From NCBI GenBank assembly GCA_008828725.1, contig MEHQ01004134.1:164496-228495 (forward strand): DNA of 64,000 bases. Reading direction: 5' to 3'. The position numbers and the translations under genes were made by a program. This DNA comes from Saccharina japonica (lineage: Eukaryota > Sar > Phaeophyceae > Laminariales > Laminariaceae). Below are positions 35,045-50,699 of this stretch, in pieces. How positions within the stretch are numbered: the stretch's first letter is position 1; every line of letters begins with the position of its first letter. The notes under the pieces are model-generated. The model made no database searches. It was not told the DNA's origin and saw only the letters and a list, made by a program, of their open reading frames with translations.

Positions 35045-36285
35045 TCCGCGAAAGATTAAGCTTCCACGTGCTAAGCTTTCACGTACTTCGAGGGAAGCTT
35101 CCGTGGAAGCTGCCGCCATCCCCACTCGGATCTCTCCGGCCTGATCCTACCCGGACCTGACGCTATTTGGTGCCCTACTCCTACCCACAAGGCGCATAAA
35201 TAATTGAAGTGTTCCCTCCGCAGGAGCCGCCGGCGCGGCCCACCGGCCACTATGATCCCATCCAGGCACGCAGCGGTTGTCCGCAGCCACAAACAAAGCA
35301 AAAAAAAACAAATGAAAACTCGCATGTACTGGAATCGAACTCGGGTTCGTACGATCGCACCCTGTACTTGGAAGTAAAGTGGGAGTACATACAGTAGAAG
35401 CCAGCGAAAATATGTACAACTCCTTAGACGCGGCTTGCAGTACTTCCATGGAAGCTTCCACCACTTCAATGATGGAAGTCCTCGGTAACTTTCCACGGAA
35501 GCTTCTAGTACTTCCACGGGAGCACATACGATACATGAAAGTTTTCATGGAAGCAGGGGGAGATAAGATTTCATGAAAGTAGTGGAAGCTTCCATGGAAA
35601 TATCTCAAGATATCATGGAAGTAGCGGAATCTTCCGTAAACATTGTGAAAGTTGCCCGCATATACAACCGATCCACGCGGTCTTCCACACTACTGGGTTT
35701 TCCGTGACAGTCCCTGGAATATTCCATGGAAGCTTCCACTACTACTGCCGCCATGGAAATATATCCTGCTTCCACGGAAGCTTCTATGGGAAGCATCTTC
35801 CAAGGATGCTTCTATAAACTCCATAGAAGCTTTCGTGGAATCCCGAAGTACCACCATGGAAGCTTCTACTACTGTAGTCCAAACTACTTACATGGAAGCT
35901 GCGCTTCCGCGGATGCTTCCATTTTGACTTCCAATGGGTTTGCGTGGAAGGTATAGTGGAAGCACTGTGAGAGGAACTTCATGGAAGTTCATGGAATATT
36001 GTGGACTTTCGTGGAAGCAAATACCGTTCCTCGGAAGTTTCCGCGGAAACATCCATCGATACTTCCACGGAAGCTTCCACTGGTAGCTTCCATGGAGTTT
36101 TCCGCGGCGAAACAAGTCGGAAGTTTCCTCAGGTTCCCCAAAAGCTTCAACAACTTCCACAGAAGCTTCCGTCGCTTCCATGGAAGCTTCTACTGTGTCC
36201 ATGGAAGCTTTCGCGCGTCCTCCATGGAAGTGGTGGAAGCTTCCATGGAAGCTGTGGAAGCTCCCGTGGAAACTTCCGTCTACTT
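35045..36285. repeat. GGAAGCTTCC palindromic satellite, block 2
   Basis: This has the same unit as block 1 (CATGGAAGCTTCC, CACGGAAGCTTCC) but is more diverged. Unique sequence interrupts it at about 35125-35430. CATGGAA variants dominate in the middle. Frames are again open by composition (EASMEAS-like) and are not called as genes. Confidence 0.85.
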
Positions 36286-36289
36286 CCCA

Positions 36290-37580
36290 TAATGAAGTCG
36301 AGTATATTGCACCAGACCCGGTACGTTGGATACCACGCCCCTACTACTGGGGCACGCCTGAAAACAGTGTCAAACTCCCAAAAAATGGCCACATTTATCT
36401 GTGGATACCATTCAGCCACAACAGGCGCCGGTATTGGACACCAGCATACATACGATACCAGGGCGCTGGGAAGCTCCGACAAGGCAACGCTGACATTGTG
36501 GATCGAGAACCGGCCTACCGCGTGCGAGAAGGAGCCGCAGCAGGTTTATAGTGGAACAAGGCCTATAAGGGGTGCAATCCTCGGGAGATTCACCATTGAA
36601 AATGAAACCGGTAACCGTTCTCCGGCATCGCAATGCGGGTATTATGTATCATTGATGTTATCCCTCGGTTTCAATCGTGGATCTAACCGTCGCGGGCATT
36701 GCACACGAATGGAAAAGCATACTGGTTTCAAACCAAAGCCTCTCACGTCGTAAGCGCACCCCTTCTGATCACACCCCTTGATACTTATCCCACTTATTAT
36801 CACGCACCCTGTACTCTGGCCGGGATCGGTTCACAACCTTTTTGCGATCGTCGATACCGTTATCACACACCCCCTCGTCATTCCACCCCCTAGCTGTGGG
36901 GTTCCCGTGCATGCTGTTTATCACCCGGGACATGCTATATATATTTCAAAAAAAAAAAAAAAAACAGCTGTGAGCTCGAGGATTTCGTCATATATGATGG
37001 CGCATCCCGTCACAACAGCACACCCGGTGATTCACACAATATTCAACGGTCAAAATGTCAACCCTAACCCTAACCCAAATCGCCATTCAAGTCAAATACT
37101 CAAGTGCATCAATCATGATTATCAAGCAAAAACATACCAGGTACCAAAATAATCAATAATCAAATCATCAAGCCCGTTTTTGTTTTGTTGATTACCAACC
37201 CTACTGAAGACTCGCACGTACGTCGTAAGTCCTCATTGTCTCATTGTGTCCCTTTTCGTGGCCACTGACTACTACAGCACTATTGACAGTAATCTTAAGG
37301 TAAGGTATTCGTCAGTTGGGCCACTGGTAGAAGGTTAACCAAACCCATCCACCCACCCAATCTACAGTAAGCCATATAACACTCTCCCCCGCCCTTCAGA
37401 ACCGCGGGGTCGTACGATTATTTTCGCATGGGGCCGTACGTGCCTAGTGCGAAGTTCTTAACAACAACAACAACAACAGTCTCTGGGGACCAAAGGAAGG
37501 GTGTTTATCAGGCGTCATTATTAGTCCGTCGTGTTACTGGTAACAGGTGTAACCTATCAGCCACCCAACCTAACAAACAC
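36290..37580. other. Intergenic, nothing recognised
   Basis: Two related segments with GTGGATACCA/TTGGATACCAC and a CC-TACTACTGG or ACAACAGG core lie at about 36325-36430. CTAACCC repeats lie at 37060-37076 and (AAC)n at 37463-37480. The frame 36001-36753 starts in the satellite and is not considered coding. Confidence 0.45.
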
Positions 37581-37589
37581 TGACAAAGT

Positions 37590-37720
37590 AGGCTCTTCTT
37601 CTCCCTCCTCCCCCACTACGGTTGGTTCGTGCCTTGCATTTTTATCGCGAGAAGACTTCAGCTCTTTCTTGCCTCGTCGACTTGCATCGGATTGTGCCTA
37701 CCCACGCTACTATTAATAGG
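37590..37720 (-). repeat. Dispersed repeat R2, reverse copy
   Basis: GTGCCTTGCATTTTTATCGCG and CTCGTCGACTTGCATCG match the reverse complement of 24170-24230. Confidence 0.65.
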
Positions 37721-37783
37721 CGCTCTCAGCAGTTAATTCCGTTTTTATTTTTATTTTTGCAAATTAGCTCTAACGTTCGACCC

Positions 37784-37857
37784 ACCACGTGAGACTTGAA
37801 CCCCTGAAACGGGCTCTTTAGAAGCATTCGAGGGTACCACTAGACCATCGGGGCGAG
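37784..37857 (-). tRNA. tRNA-like pseudogene or SINE head
   Basis: The minus strand has GCCCCGA, then TGGTCTAGTGGTA (an A-box/D-arm of the Glu/Gln/Asp type) and GGTTCAAGTCTC (B-box), with tRNA-like spacing over 74 nt. The acceptor 3' strand does not pair with GCCCCGA, the T stem is only G-U/G-C patched, and no clean anticodon stem forms. It is therefore probably a pseudogene or part of a tRNA-derived SINE rather than a working tRNA. Confidence 0.4.
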
Positions 37858-37859
37858 AT

Positions 37860-38918
37860 AATAAAAAAAAATCCATATAATATGTGGATGATAGGGTACG
37901 TAAACATCACCAACTTCTGATGAAAAATTTATGCCAGCCACGAAGAGAATATTTTTTGCCAACGTCCGGTCTACGAGGTCTGCTGCACCATGGGTGTTCT
38001 TCATATGGTTGACGTTCGGGACTACAAACCCAGAACGTTCCGTACCAGAGAGAAAGAGTGAAGGGTCCGCTACGAGAACGACCCCCACTCCAACTCTCTC
38101 TTTTCTATGAGATCTATCCTTGCTGAGATGCGAGGGAGGTTTTTGTGGAGGCACCTCCTTGCCACAGATAAGAAAGAAAAGTGCGTGTCAAGGCTTCGGC
38201 CAAACCTGCCCAAGACCCCGACACGGCCGGCACCATCTAAGGAGTAGGCGAACTTCATACGTAATATCGAGGTTTGAACCCCTTCCCCCAAGACTACTGC
38301 TTGCTGTATGTAGTGAGTGGTATTCGAGGTTAGCCACTCGCCCATCGTGACGAAGCGGGGCCGAGTCGAATATACTGTGTAATACAGTAGATAGTGCGTG
38401 TGGTACGAGGCATATGTTAAGAATCTGGGAGTGAAGGATTTCGGTTGATGAGTTTTTTTAGCTACCTGGTGACTAACTTAAGCGAAATAATTTACAGCTA
38501 TGTCTGGCTATGTACGCAAGCATTTTAGTGCTCAGCGAGGAACGCAACTACTACTGTAAATCTAAATTCTATATAATAATACCTATTATGCTCAACGTTG
38601 ATGTCACAATAATAATATGCCGCGAGTCTTATTAGGCAAAATAGGAGATTGCCATCTATATGCTGTCGTGTATTGTACACGGTGGTCACAACGGAAGTCC
38701 ACAGAATCGAGAGTATAGCATCAACGAGCTGTTCAGATATGTTTATGTAAAAGAAGGATTTGATTGATGTCGGTGGTTCGAAAATGTCATCGATCGGCAT
38801 CGCCCCGAGCAAGACTTTGCGCATAGGTTTCCTTGGTTTCCGTGGTTTTCTGCTTTCGGGAATGTTATGAGTGATCAACGTTGAAGTTCATGCTGCACAT
38901 TGTCGGGTGGCACAAAGA
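37860..38918. other. Intergenic, nothing recognised
   Basis: Two overlapping minus-strand frames (37840-38154 and 38070-38345) have mixed composition but no recognisable domain or splice structure. No other features are seen. Confidence 0.4.
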
Positions 38919-38919
38919 C

Positions 38920-42097
<3,178 letters not shown>

Positions 42098-42645
42098 CAG
42101 AAAACCCGGGAAATCGGCTTATCCACTCCCGCGGGAAAAAAATCTTCGAGCGCCCGCCACGCGAGCCACAGAGCTCGGATCGAGCCCAAACCTCGACCAA
42201 TGTGTCCGGCCGGGCCTTCCGTGTCGGGGTACTTAGCGTTTTGCCGAAAAGCGCTCGCGCGGAGAGAAAAGTTGCGAAAAGTGCGAAAATTTCACAAACA
42301 TAACTATACATATATATTTACATGCGCTCGTAGCAGCGTAGCAGCAGCACAGCGTTCATGATTGGCGAGGAAATTCAGCGACATGCGCATATACCTCACC
42401 TCTGTTTTGTTGTGTATAAACTTCATCATCCAACCAATGCCCTCGATCCTGCTCAATTCGTCATACATACTGCTTGTTTGTGGAGCTCTTTCTTGGCGGT
42501 GGTAGTTCTGTCTACATGGATCAGGCCCTACTACTGGTGCTGGCGAAAAATATTGCACAACACAAAAAATGAATGGGATGATACCTGTATGATACAACAG
42601 AAGTACACTTCCTCTCAGTTGAGGGGCTCCGTCACCCACACACAG

Positions 42646-43561
42646 CAGTGATGTGAACCGATAACCGAAACTCGTTTTTTTCGGTCGTTTTTTTCGTTTT
42701 TTCCCGACCGAAAACCGACTTTTATTTTTCGGTTTTTCGGTTGAAAAAAAAACGACCGAAACCGAAAAACCGACTCGGTTTTTTTCGGTCGGTTTTTTTC
42801 CCCCGTCCCCTAAGTCAATAAACGCCTACATATCTACATGGAAACCCCGTTGTGTATGGACATGGATACGCACACATCACACAGCACATAGCACACAGCC
42901 CGTAGCAACAGCAACAACAGTCGCACAAGGCACAGGGTACAGCGGTACAGCAGTGCGTCGCGAGACTGCAAAGGATAACCATGTCCGGTTCAGGCGGCAG
43001 TGCTGACTCTGACCTTGAGCCGGGGGCAGAGGCGGGTACTCACAGCCCCCCCTTCAGCAACCTAGAGTTATTGATGGTGTTAGCTGTACGCTTCAAGATG
43101 TATCTATAATATATCATCACATCATATACATAAATGGTATCTAGACTGCACATCAGCAGTGCCCTCGTGCCCTCGTATAATATTTAATATTTCTTGTCCT
43201 ACTATTTTTTATTGTAGCACCTGCTGTACCTGTAGCTATTGTCGGCTGCAGGTTATAAATATGCATGTCGGCCTGTACCGTGTGTGGCGCAGCAGACGCA
43301 AGTACTACCGCGGGAGGGCCACTTGACACCATACCACGATCATCTCGTCACATTATGCCAACACATGCGTACCGAACCCTTCGAAATGTGGACCAATTGG
43401 CTAGTTTAGTCGGGAAACCGACCGAAAAACCGACCGATAATGTTCGGTTTCGGTTTCGGTTTTATTCGGTTTAAAACATAAACCGACCGAAACCGACCGA
43501 CTTTTCGGTGAGAAACCGAAAAACCGACCGAGTCCATTTTCATTTTCGGTTCACATCACTG
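42646..43561. mobile_element. hAT-like non-autonomous element with ACCGAAA repeats
   Basis: The 16-bp inverted ends are CAGTGATGTGAACCGA. Subterminal clusters of ACCGAAA/TTTCGGT in both orientations (42660-42800 and 43415-43550) resemble transposase-binding arrays of hAT elements. CCCACACA occurs at 42635-42642 and 43562-43569, an 8-bp duplication, but three extra bases (CAG) separate it from the left end. The interior has no transposase. A short open start (ATGTCCGGTTCAGG at 42980) might be a relic of one. Confidence 0.75.
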
Positions 43562-43666
43562 CCCACACATATTTCTGCCACAAAGTGCTACGTACCTGTA
43601 CCGCGTCATAGCACGCGCCCTATCTAATACGTACTACTAATACTATGCTCACTCTCGTATATATTA

Positions 43667-44849
43667 CGGGGGACTTTATAGTAAATCACTTACGAGGTTC
43701 TTTTTCTTTCGGAAGCTTTCCTCGGCATATGTTGGTACTTCACAGCCACTCTCAGCCTCTAATTGCCGAAGCAGAAGTTACTTGCTTTCCGGAGGTTCTC
43801 GGGTTTCCTAGGTTTCTGTGCTTTTATTACTAAAGTTGCAATTTCAACTTTTTACAAAACATTTTTTGATACTTGATTTTTTTTAAACATTTAAATTTCC
43901 GGTTTTGGGTTCGTGCGTGTACCCAGTGAGCACGAGCCCGGCACCACCGCGGGTATATGGGAGGGCGCTGGCCAGTAGAGGGGGGGGTCAGAAGGAGCGC
44001 GGTCGTTTTTTTCGTGGCTAGGCGTGGCGTGTCCATCGAGACACGAGGGGAGCATGAAGGTCCTCGCTGTTGCTGCTGCTGCAATGAATCAAGTATGTAT
44101 GTCCGAAATTATAAGGATTGTTTTGTCTGTAATAAAATAACATTCAAGCCAAGTTCAAGCGGTGCGTTATTTGTCGAAAAACTTAAACTATTATTTACAG
44201 AGGCATGCCACATACAAAGATCGAAGGTACTACGAGTACAGCAGTAGTACTACTGCTGCTGCTGTTGTTGTACTACCACACTTAGTAGTCACGAAAATGG
44301 CACACATCAGATAGTTGATTTGCCACAGAATATATGCCACAATACAGCGGTAGACGGGTACTGCTGTACGTTCAGTTGCGTACAGCATTAAGTATTTCGC
44401 TACATTGCACCATGAATCTCTTTGGCCTTTTCAAGTCGGTCTTTACACATCGTGGTGGACCTCTTCTGCCCCTTTTCTTAAGTTGCGCGAGCGTAGCGGG
44501 CGGCTGTCCCTCGGAGCGAAGCTTTGCTTTCTTCGCGATGTTTTTTCGTGTTGGAAGATAAAAAAATCACCACTATTACTCTTTGCTTGTTTCTGTCCTG
44601 TATTTGCCGTCATCCATATGGAGCTCTTGGCATTATCAAGTCGCTAGTTGCAAAAACATTACATGTTCCTCTTTTACGCTTTTTACATTTGTTTATATTC
44701 TTCCTTTCGCGAGCGTAGCGGGCGGCGTTAGCCGCCCGCGCAGCGGAGCCCTTGTATGACTTATGGTAAGACAGATAACCTATTCGTATATTTACCATTT
44801 TTTTTCAACCAATACTTGGTCCCATTTACACTATTATGATGGTCCCCCG
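43667..44849. mobile_element. R3 element, 1.18 kb, TA target site
   Basis: Inverted ends start CGGGGGAC with (C/T)(A/T)T-ATAGT-AAAT-like continuation. TA flanks both sides (43665-43666 and 44850-44851). The left-end family is shared with 7666 and 22574. The interior has a duplicated GCGAGCGTAGCGGGCGGC segment (44487 and 44709) and no recognisable transposase. Confidence 0.6.
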
Positions 44850-45326
44850 TAAATAGTTTGCCTCGAATATATCACAGGTGAAAACTAATTAACAATGTCC
44901 GAAATCAATGCGTATTATTCTTTAAAAATATGGCGTCCTGTCGTAGGCTTTAGAGAATGTCCGAAACGCGGGACGGGTGCCACAGGCAATCCATACGAAT
45001 ACAATAGATAGTATTATTAAAAATAGTAGTATTGATTTGTTACCTCAGGTGAATATTATGTTGATTTACAAGGGAGTGCTTGCAGAGAAAGTTGTGCCAC
45101 TGCTTGCCGTGTCGGCACAGGGTTGTCGCATCAGCAAAATGTTATTATTATTGTGGTATTAGTATGAACTACAGCAGTATGAACACAGCGAGATTATGTA
45201 TACTACTCGTAGGGAGTCGGACTACTTGCTGCTGCGTCGCGACGCGTGCCTACGGAAAGTGATACCTGGTATATAATAGGCGGGTGGCTGGAGAATGCAG
45301 CAGAATACATACAATGGACTCGTAAA

Positions 45327-45573
45327 GACGCATGCTACGATAGAGGTGCACCATGTTTTTTCCGGGGCTCCTTACTTGAAGGGCTCTACACCGCACCCCA
45401 AACTGATTTTGGAGGAAAGCGAAAGGGCTATCCGATTGAAAGTCCCATGGCCGACGCAAACAAGGAAACATACTGCAACAGAATATTGACCGTCCGCCGA
45501 GTTGGGGTACAGGAGCTCGATCATTCAGAAACCATTTCAGCCAAAAAGTGCTATCTCTATCGTAGCACGCGTC
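45327..45573. mobile_element. R1 MITE, short copy
   Basis: The termini are GACGCATGCTACGATAGAG and its complement with one mismatch, flanked by TAAA (45323-45326 and 45574-45577). The 247-bp interior keeps AACTGATTTTGGAGG and TTCAGCCAAAAA but lacks the TAGTTTGTCCCC part of the longer copies. Confidence 0.8.
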
Positions 45574-45577
45574 TAAA

Positions 45578-46820
45578 GTAGGTTGAGACTCGTAAACGCT
45601 CCAATAATAAGCGTTAATAGCAGGCGGGTGTCTAGATAAACAGAGGGAATGAACCCTACCAGTCATTAGCGTTGCGAGATTACTAACCGTAGAGTATCGG
45701 TCCAGGATCGTGGGCTGTGTGTTGTTGTGTTGTAGGTTGCTTCACTCACACTCCTTGCGTAGAGACATGGGTTTCGTGTTATAATTTGTCTGGTGACAAC
45801 GGTATGGGGGGGATAAGTAGTTATAATTCCTCCCGCGCGGAGTCGAGAGTCGTCAAGGTGGTTCAGTTGTGATATAGGGCATGTCACATGATCTCATCAT
45901 CCCTTATGTCTTGCGCATAGACTTTTGTCAGGTACGTAGGTGCTGTACGTTGTGGCTCGAATAACAACCCGTGACAGTGTAGCGACGATCTACAGCAGCA
46001 GCAGTAGTAATAGTAGTAGTAGTCAAAGAGAGGAATGTACACTTTGTTGTGATTGGCCGTGTTCATACTATCTGTTTTGTGCTGGGTGGTACTTGTGTCA
46101 GGACTACAGTAGTCCAAACGCAAAAGCCAGGTAGTGTAACGACTATATCAGCACAAAAGCCTGTGCTACCACCTGCCAAGGGTATGCCAACCAAGATACC
46201 CGAACAGGGTGTTTATTTGGCGCTCAGAGACGCCACTCATGATTGCTCAGGGGCGATAGGCCATGCCCATACAGGTTGCACTGCGAAGGGGACGTGTCTT
46301 CTAGTAGTAGTACAAATATTTTGGCTGTCGATGACAACATGATGAGCAAGAATATAAAGACAAATGACTGTGAATGGCGTTCTAGAAGGACGATCAACCA
46401 AATAATCCGACGATTAATAGTAGTAGCTATTTTATACCAGGTATGTTGTAGCTATATGGGCAATAATGGTAGATTCGGTGAGGTTCGCGTATACAACGAA
46501 CTGCTGTACGAAGTCTGTCTTGTTGCCATGACATGGGCATGAATTTCAAAATCCACCATCAATCATCACAACACTGATGGCATGGCTCCAAAGCAAAGGA
46601 ATCCATTGCGAAGAACGGACCGCCTCGACGTGCTCATCCGGGCGGCAACCCTTGACGAGAGAGGGGTTCATGTAGCAAGGCAGGACGTGAAATATAATCG
46701 GTGGCAGATTTTGGCATCAATCCCTCGAAGGGGGTCAGATGAAAAACACACGGCACTACCGGCCCGCTGTGGCCCAATCATGTGTTCCCAACAAGCCAAG
46801 AACGCGCAGTCTCTATCGTA

Positions 46821-46851
<31 letters not shown>

Positions 46852-47410
46852 GTTTAATGGTTCTATTACTTCTTCGAAGTACCAGGTATTCTATTTGTTT
46901 GCCATCTGAATATACAACGAGCTACACATAGTATGTGCTACATACCTCTGCCAGGAATATCTGACACCAACACGCCACCCCACCTGCTGTGTTGTCTCCT
47001 TCACGAAGCGTGGCGGTCTGGTGCCTCTGCCGTGGAGCCAGACGGAGTGCTGCAGCGATTCTCGCGGTTTGCTCGGGAAGAAAGGGCCAACGTGCCAACT
47101 ACAGAGTACACGTATTATACGTATACGTATAATATGACAGATGCATGCGTATTATCGTATTCTCTTGGGTACTGTGATATGTATGTTTCCTTTTTCGCAT
47201 TTTCTACTTTTCAACGAGGACTTTTGATTTGATTTGACGCGTTTTATTTTGTTTTCTCTTCGCTTGGGGCCGACTGTTGGTCGATAATCAACAAAAATAA
47301 GCATCCTCATTGTTGTTTTCAGTAGTAGACAAACACTGTTAGTGGATCTTCCTAAGGTAGCTAATTAGGCGCTCTGATTGGCCAAGCAAGCACTGACCAC
47401 TGGCATAGGG
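45578..47410. other. Intergenic, nothing recognised
   Basis: Short CAG/TAG runs occur at about 45993-46022 and 46820-46850. A plus-strand frame at 46582-46857 (about 91 codons, ending in a poly-Ser run from the CAG tract) has no recognised domain. It is noted as a weak possibility only. Confidence 0.4.
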
Positions 47411-47412
47411 TT

Positions 47413-47436
47413 CGGGTTAGGGTTAGGGTTAGGGTT
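47413..47436 (+). repeat. Interstitial (TTAGGG)n
   Basis: About three to four TTAGGG units follow GGGTTCGGG. Confidence 0.85.
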
Positions 47437-47439
47437 CGA

Positions 47440-48725
47440 TCTGAGGGTCACACTACTACTGCCAAGACAAAACCCCCATTTTAAAGATCCACTATCACCC
47501 TTTGTCCACCCCTCGTTGTTTTATATCTGTCGCTTAACTACTGCTGCGAGCGAGCGTATTCAAAGCAACTATACCCGCCCATCCCGCACCAGCCACCGTT
47601 GACCTGCCCGCCGCCAATTACAGCCCACCCCACTGGGCACCGTTGAACTGCCTGCCACCCTGCCAGTCGGTGAGTGGTCACCCCTATAGCCGTCCTGTCG
47701 TACAACGCATCTATTAATTAATGCCTGTATTCCGTTTGTGGTCCGCTGGTCCGCTATATGCTGTGATCTTTCCGTGGACTTGATTTCCTTTTTTACGCGC
47801 TGGGCGGTGCTTGTTTGTTTCTTCTGTTGTTGTTTCGGAGACCATCGCGGTCATGTATACGTAGTAGATACATGTCATCAGGGCGATTTTTCAGGCCTCC
47901 TAATTAAAAAAAGGCGCGGAACACATGAATTAGACAGTACGCCCCTCTTTGCTAGATTGAATAACCATTAATTACAACACCACCTCATCTATATCCTCAT
48001 TACTATATATTATAGCTAGGAATTCGGCCGATTATTTAATGGGCTTTGCTTCGGGCCTGACTGCTGTGTGCAAAAATTGACCTGCCGGATGAGACAAATA
48101 ATCGATATTTTATTTCAGGGTCAGCTGATAGGAGCGCTCGATTCCGTGCATGCAGGAAAAGCTGGGCTTCGAATTCCACCTGTGTATGGCCCGCGCTCTT
48201 TATTTTTGTTTTCATATCAACGGCGGATTGGCCACAACTTGGATCAAGCAGTTCGTCCGAACGAGCACAAAGAACAGTACGAAACACACATACCTATGAG
48301 ATGTAGGTAGGACCTACACACCAACTGAGTGGTCAGCGGGACCCCCTATACTGTTGCCATGCATATTTCCATATAAATTACGGCGGGTACCCCGACTTTA
48401 GACGGGATCGGTTCTGACCTTTAGTTTCCATTTTAACTGCGAGTAGCGTTGTACCTTTTACCGACGTACGTCGGTTCCTTCTCTCCTACCTCCTTATGAA
48501 CTTGGACGGTGGCTTACATGAAGTTTACGTGATGACAAATACAGCATCAGCTACACCAAGCAGCCCAGGCTACTGCTGTCGTATGGTATGCGCATAATGT
48601 GCATATAAGTCCCACGACTGATATAGGATAGGTAGGTGTGTTCTGCTTCGTGCTGTCGTCCAGTTCTACTACTACTGCTGGTGGTGACCTCTAACCGTAT
48701 TGTCGAATACGTTTGTACTACATGG
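47440..48725. other. Intergenic, nothing recognised
   Basis: No conserved coding frame, tandem array or transposon terminus is seen. Confidence 0.45.
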
Positions 48726-48733
48726 TTACCTGC

Positions 48734-50543
48734 TAGGCCCAGGCCTTTAAGGCATGCCTGAAATAATGCCTGAATGACCTTTTCTGAAAACAGCGTGCCT
48801 GAACGCGATTTTCGTGCCTATCTTGCCTATCTTTTCTCAGGCACGGCCAGGCATGTCAAAATGACAAAAAAGGCATAAAAAATAACGCCGTTATATTGGA
48901 ACTCCCAAATTTAGGGGAAAGGGGGTTATTATGTGTTGTGTTTTTTTTTTGCGGTCACGCGGTCACACAGTGCATCAGTGCACGCACAGACGCACAGCGC
49001 ACAGCCAAGGCATCCCGCACGGCCACAGCTCTGCTAACAGCCAGGGATAGTGTCGTCCCAGAGTATCACGATACCACCTTCTGGGTGGCAGGCACCATGT
49101 CCGGTAAAGAAGGAAGTACGCACACACCACCAGCAGTTTCGTAGATTGCGGTAGAGAGGGGTCAACGGTCAACACCAATCGTAGTGTGCCGTCAAGTGAG
49201 GGTCATTGGGTGACGTAGAACAACACTCTTGCTTGGCGTCTTCTGATACGCAGGCTCTTCACGGAACGATGTAGACTAGGCAACGGGCTTTCAATGATTT
49301 GGATGGTGCTTTCTTGTGGTTTTTGTGTCCGATGAATCGACCGATCATATCGCTGAAGGGTGATGGGGCAGAACAGAACCAACGCTGGGGCTTGATGATT
49401 TGCTCGCCCGCGCATGCACAAGGTTTGGATTCGAAATTGATGATTTATTTTTATTAACAGTGCGAATCAAAGCTCGTTTTGTTTCATACCGTACATATTA
49501 TATGAGTTATGGCTTTAAGGCCCGTTTTAACGAAGAAAAAAATAATCAATTTGGAAACAACAAAATTCAAATCCGCTTTTCGTTGGTCAACACGCGCACC
49601 AGCACCAAAGATTAGGAACGCTCTCTAAGGGCCCGTTTTAACGAAGAAAAAAAAAATCAATTTGGAAAAAATAAAATTCAAATCCGCTTTTCATTATTGG
49701 TCAACACGCGCACCAGCACCAAATAAAAACGGGCCCTTAGAGAGCGTCCCCTGTTCCATTATTATTACGGTATACAGCACTTCGCAGAAGCCAAAAAACA
49801 CAAGCGGGAGTGTTACATATTATGTTTTTAAGCTAGTAATCGTATCATTAGCTATTTTTTGCCATTTCGTTGCTCTGAAACTTCAATCAAGTATCATAGG
49901 AAAAACGCAGGTGTGCAGTTCCAAAGGGAAAATGCTATCTAATTCCAAGGACTTCGTCTAGTGGTTCGTCTCCGAAAACGAAGGTGCAGTTCGAAACGTG
50001 TTACAGTAGTCGCGTGTTGAGCAAGATAGGCATTTATGTCTGAAACCCTAAACTACTTGAAATTAGTGTTGGGTTGAGCAAGTGGGCATTTATGTCTGAA
50101 ACCCTTAACTACTTGAAATTAGTGTGGATTGAGCAAGATAGGCATTTATGCCTGAAACCCTAAACTACTTGAAATTAGTGTGGATTGAGCAAGATAGGCA
50201 TTTATGCCTGAAACCCAAAACTACTTGAAATTAGTGTGGGATTGAGCAAGATAGGAAGCAAGATAGGCATTTATGCCTGAAACCCAAAACTACTTGAAAT
50301 TAGTATGGGGTTGAGCAAGATAGGCATTTATGCCTGAAACCCTAAAACTACTTGAAATTAGTGTGGGATGTGCCTTGACGGTTTCAGGCACGTTTAAGGC
50401 ATTATTTCAGGCATAGATAGGCACGTTTAAGGCATTTCAGGCATTTGCCTATCTACGTGCCTATTTCAATTTTTTTCGCCTGCGGCGGGCCTATCTCCAT
50501 ATGCCTATTTGCGCCTGCGGCGTGCCTTAAAGGCCTGGGCCTA
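48734..50543. mobile_element. hAT-like element, 1.81 kb, perfect 8-bp duplication
   Basis: The perfect 21-bp inverted ends begin TAGGCCCAGGCCTTTAAGG. TTACCTGC flanks both sides (48726-48733 and 50544-50551). An 8-bp duplication with short TIRs and many subterminal GGCA/TGCC-type repeats (AGGCATGCCTGAAATAATGC on the left, AGGCACGTTTAAGGCATTAT on the right) fits a hAT element. No transposase is visible. A duplicated segment (CAATTTGGAAA, AAATTCAAATCCGCTTTTC) lies at about 49530-49735. The 6-copy array at 50017-50369 lies inside. Confidence 0.85.
50017..50369 (+). repeat. Six-copy ~57-bp tandem array
   Basis: The unit runs TTGAGCAAGATAGGCATTTA, TGCCTGAAACCCTAAA, CTACTTGAAATTAGTGTGG. The last part resembles the R1 MITE segment AACTACTTGGAATTAGTGTG, while the first part carries the GGCA-type motif of the host element. 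Confidence 0.9.
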
Positions 50544-50699
50544 TTACCTGCAGTAAGTCGTACATTCATTAATTCGTTCGCACGACCTGCTGTATCCAGA
50601 CTAAGACCGATCTGCCATTGGGGCAGAGATGACAATTCCATCTATTAACCGTACTTGTTTATCAAGGATGTATCAGCCTGAAAAATCTAGGTAATAACT

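Noticed and set aside
35315-35350. tRNA-like T-arm (GAGTTCGATTCC on minus)
   Set aside because: No D-arm, anticodon stem or acceptor pairing is found at the expected distance.
50017-50369. Possible CRISPR-like array
   Set aside because: Units are contiguous tandem repeats without variable spacers, inside a transposon of a eukaryotic genome.
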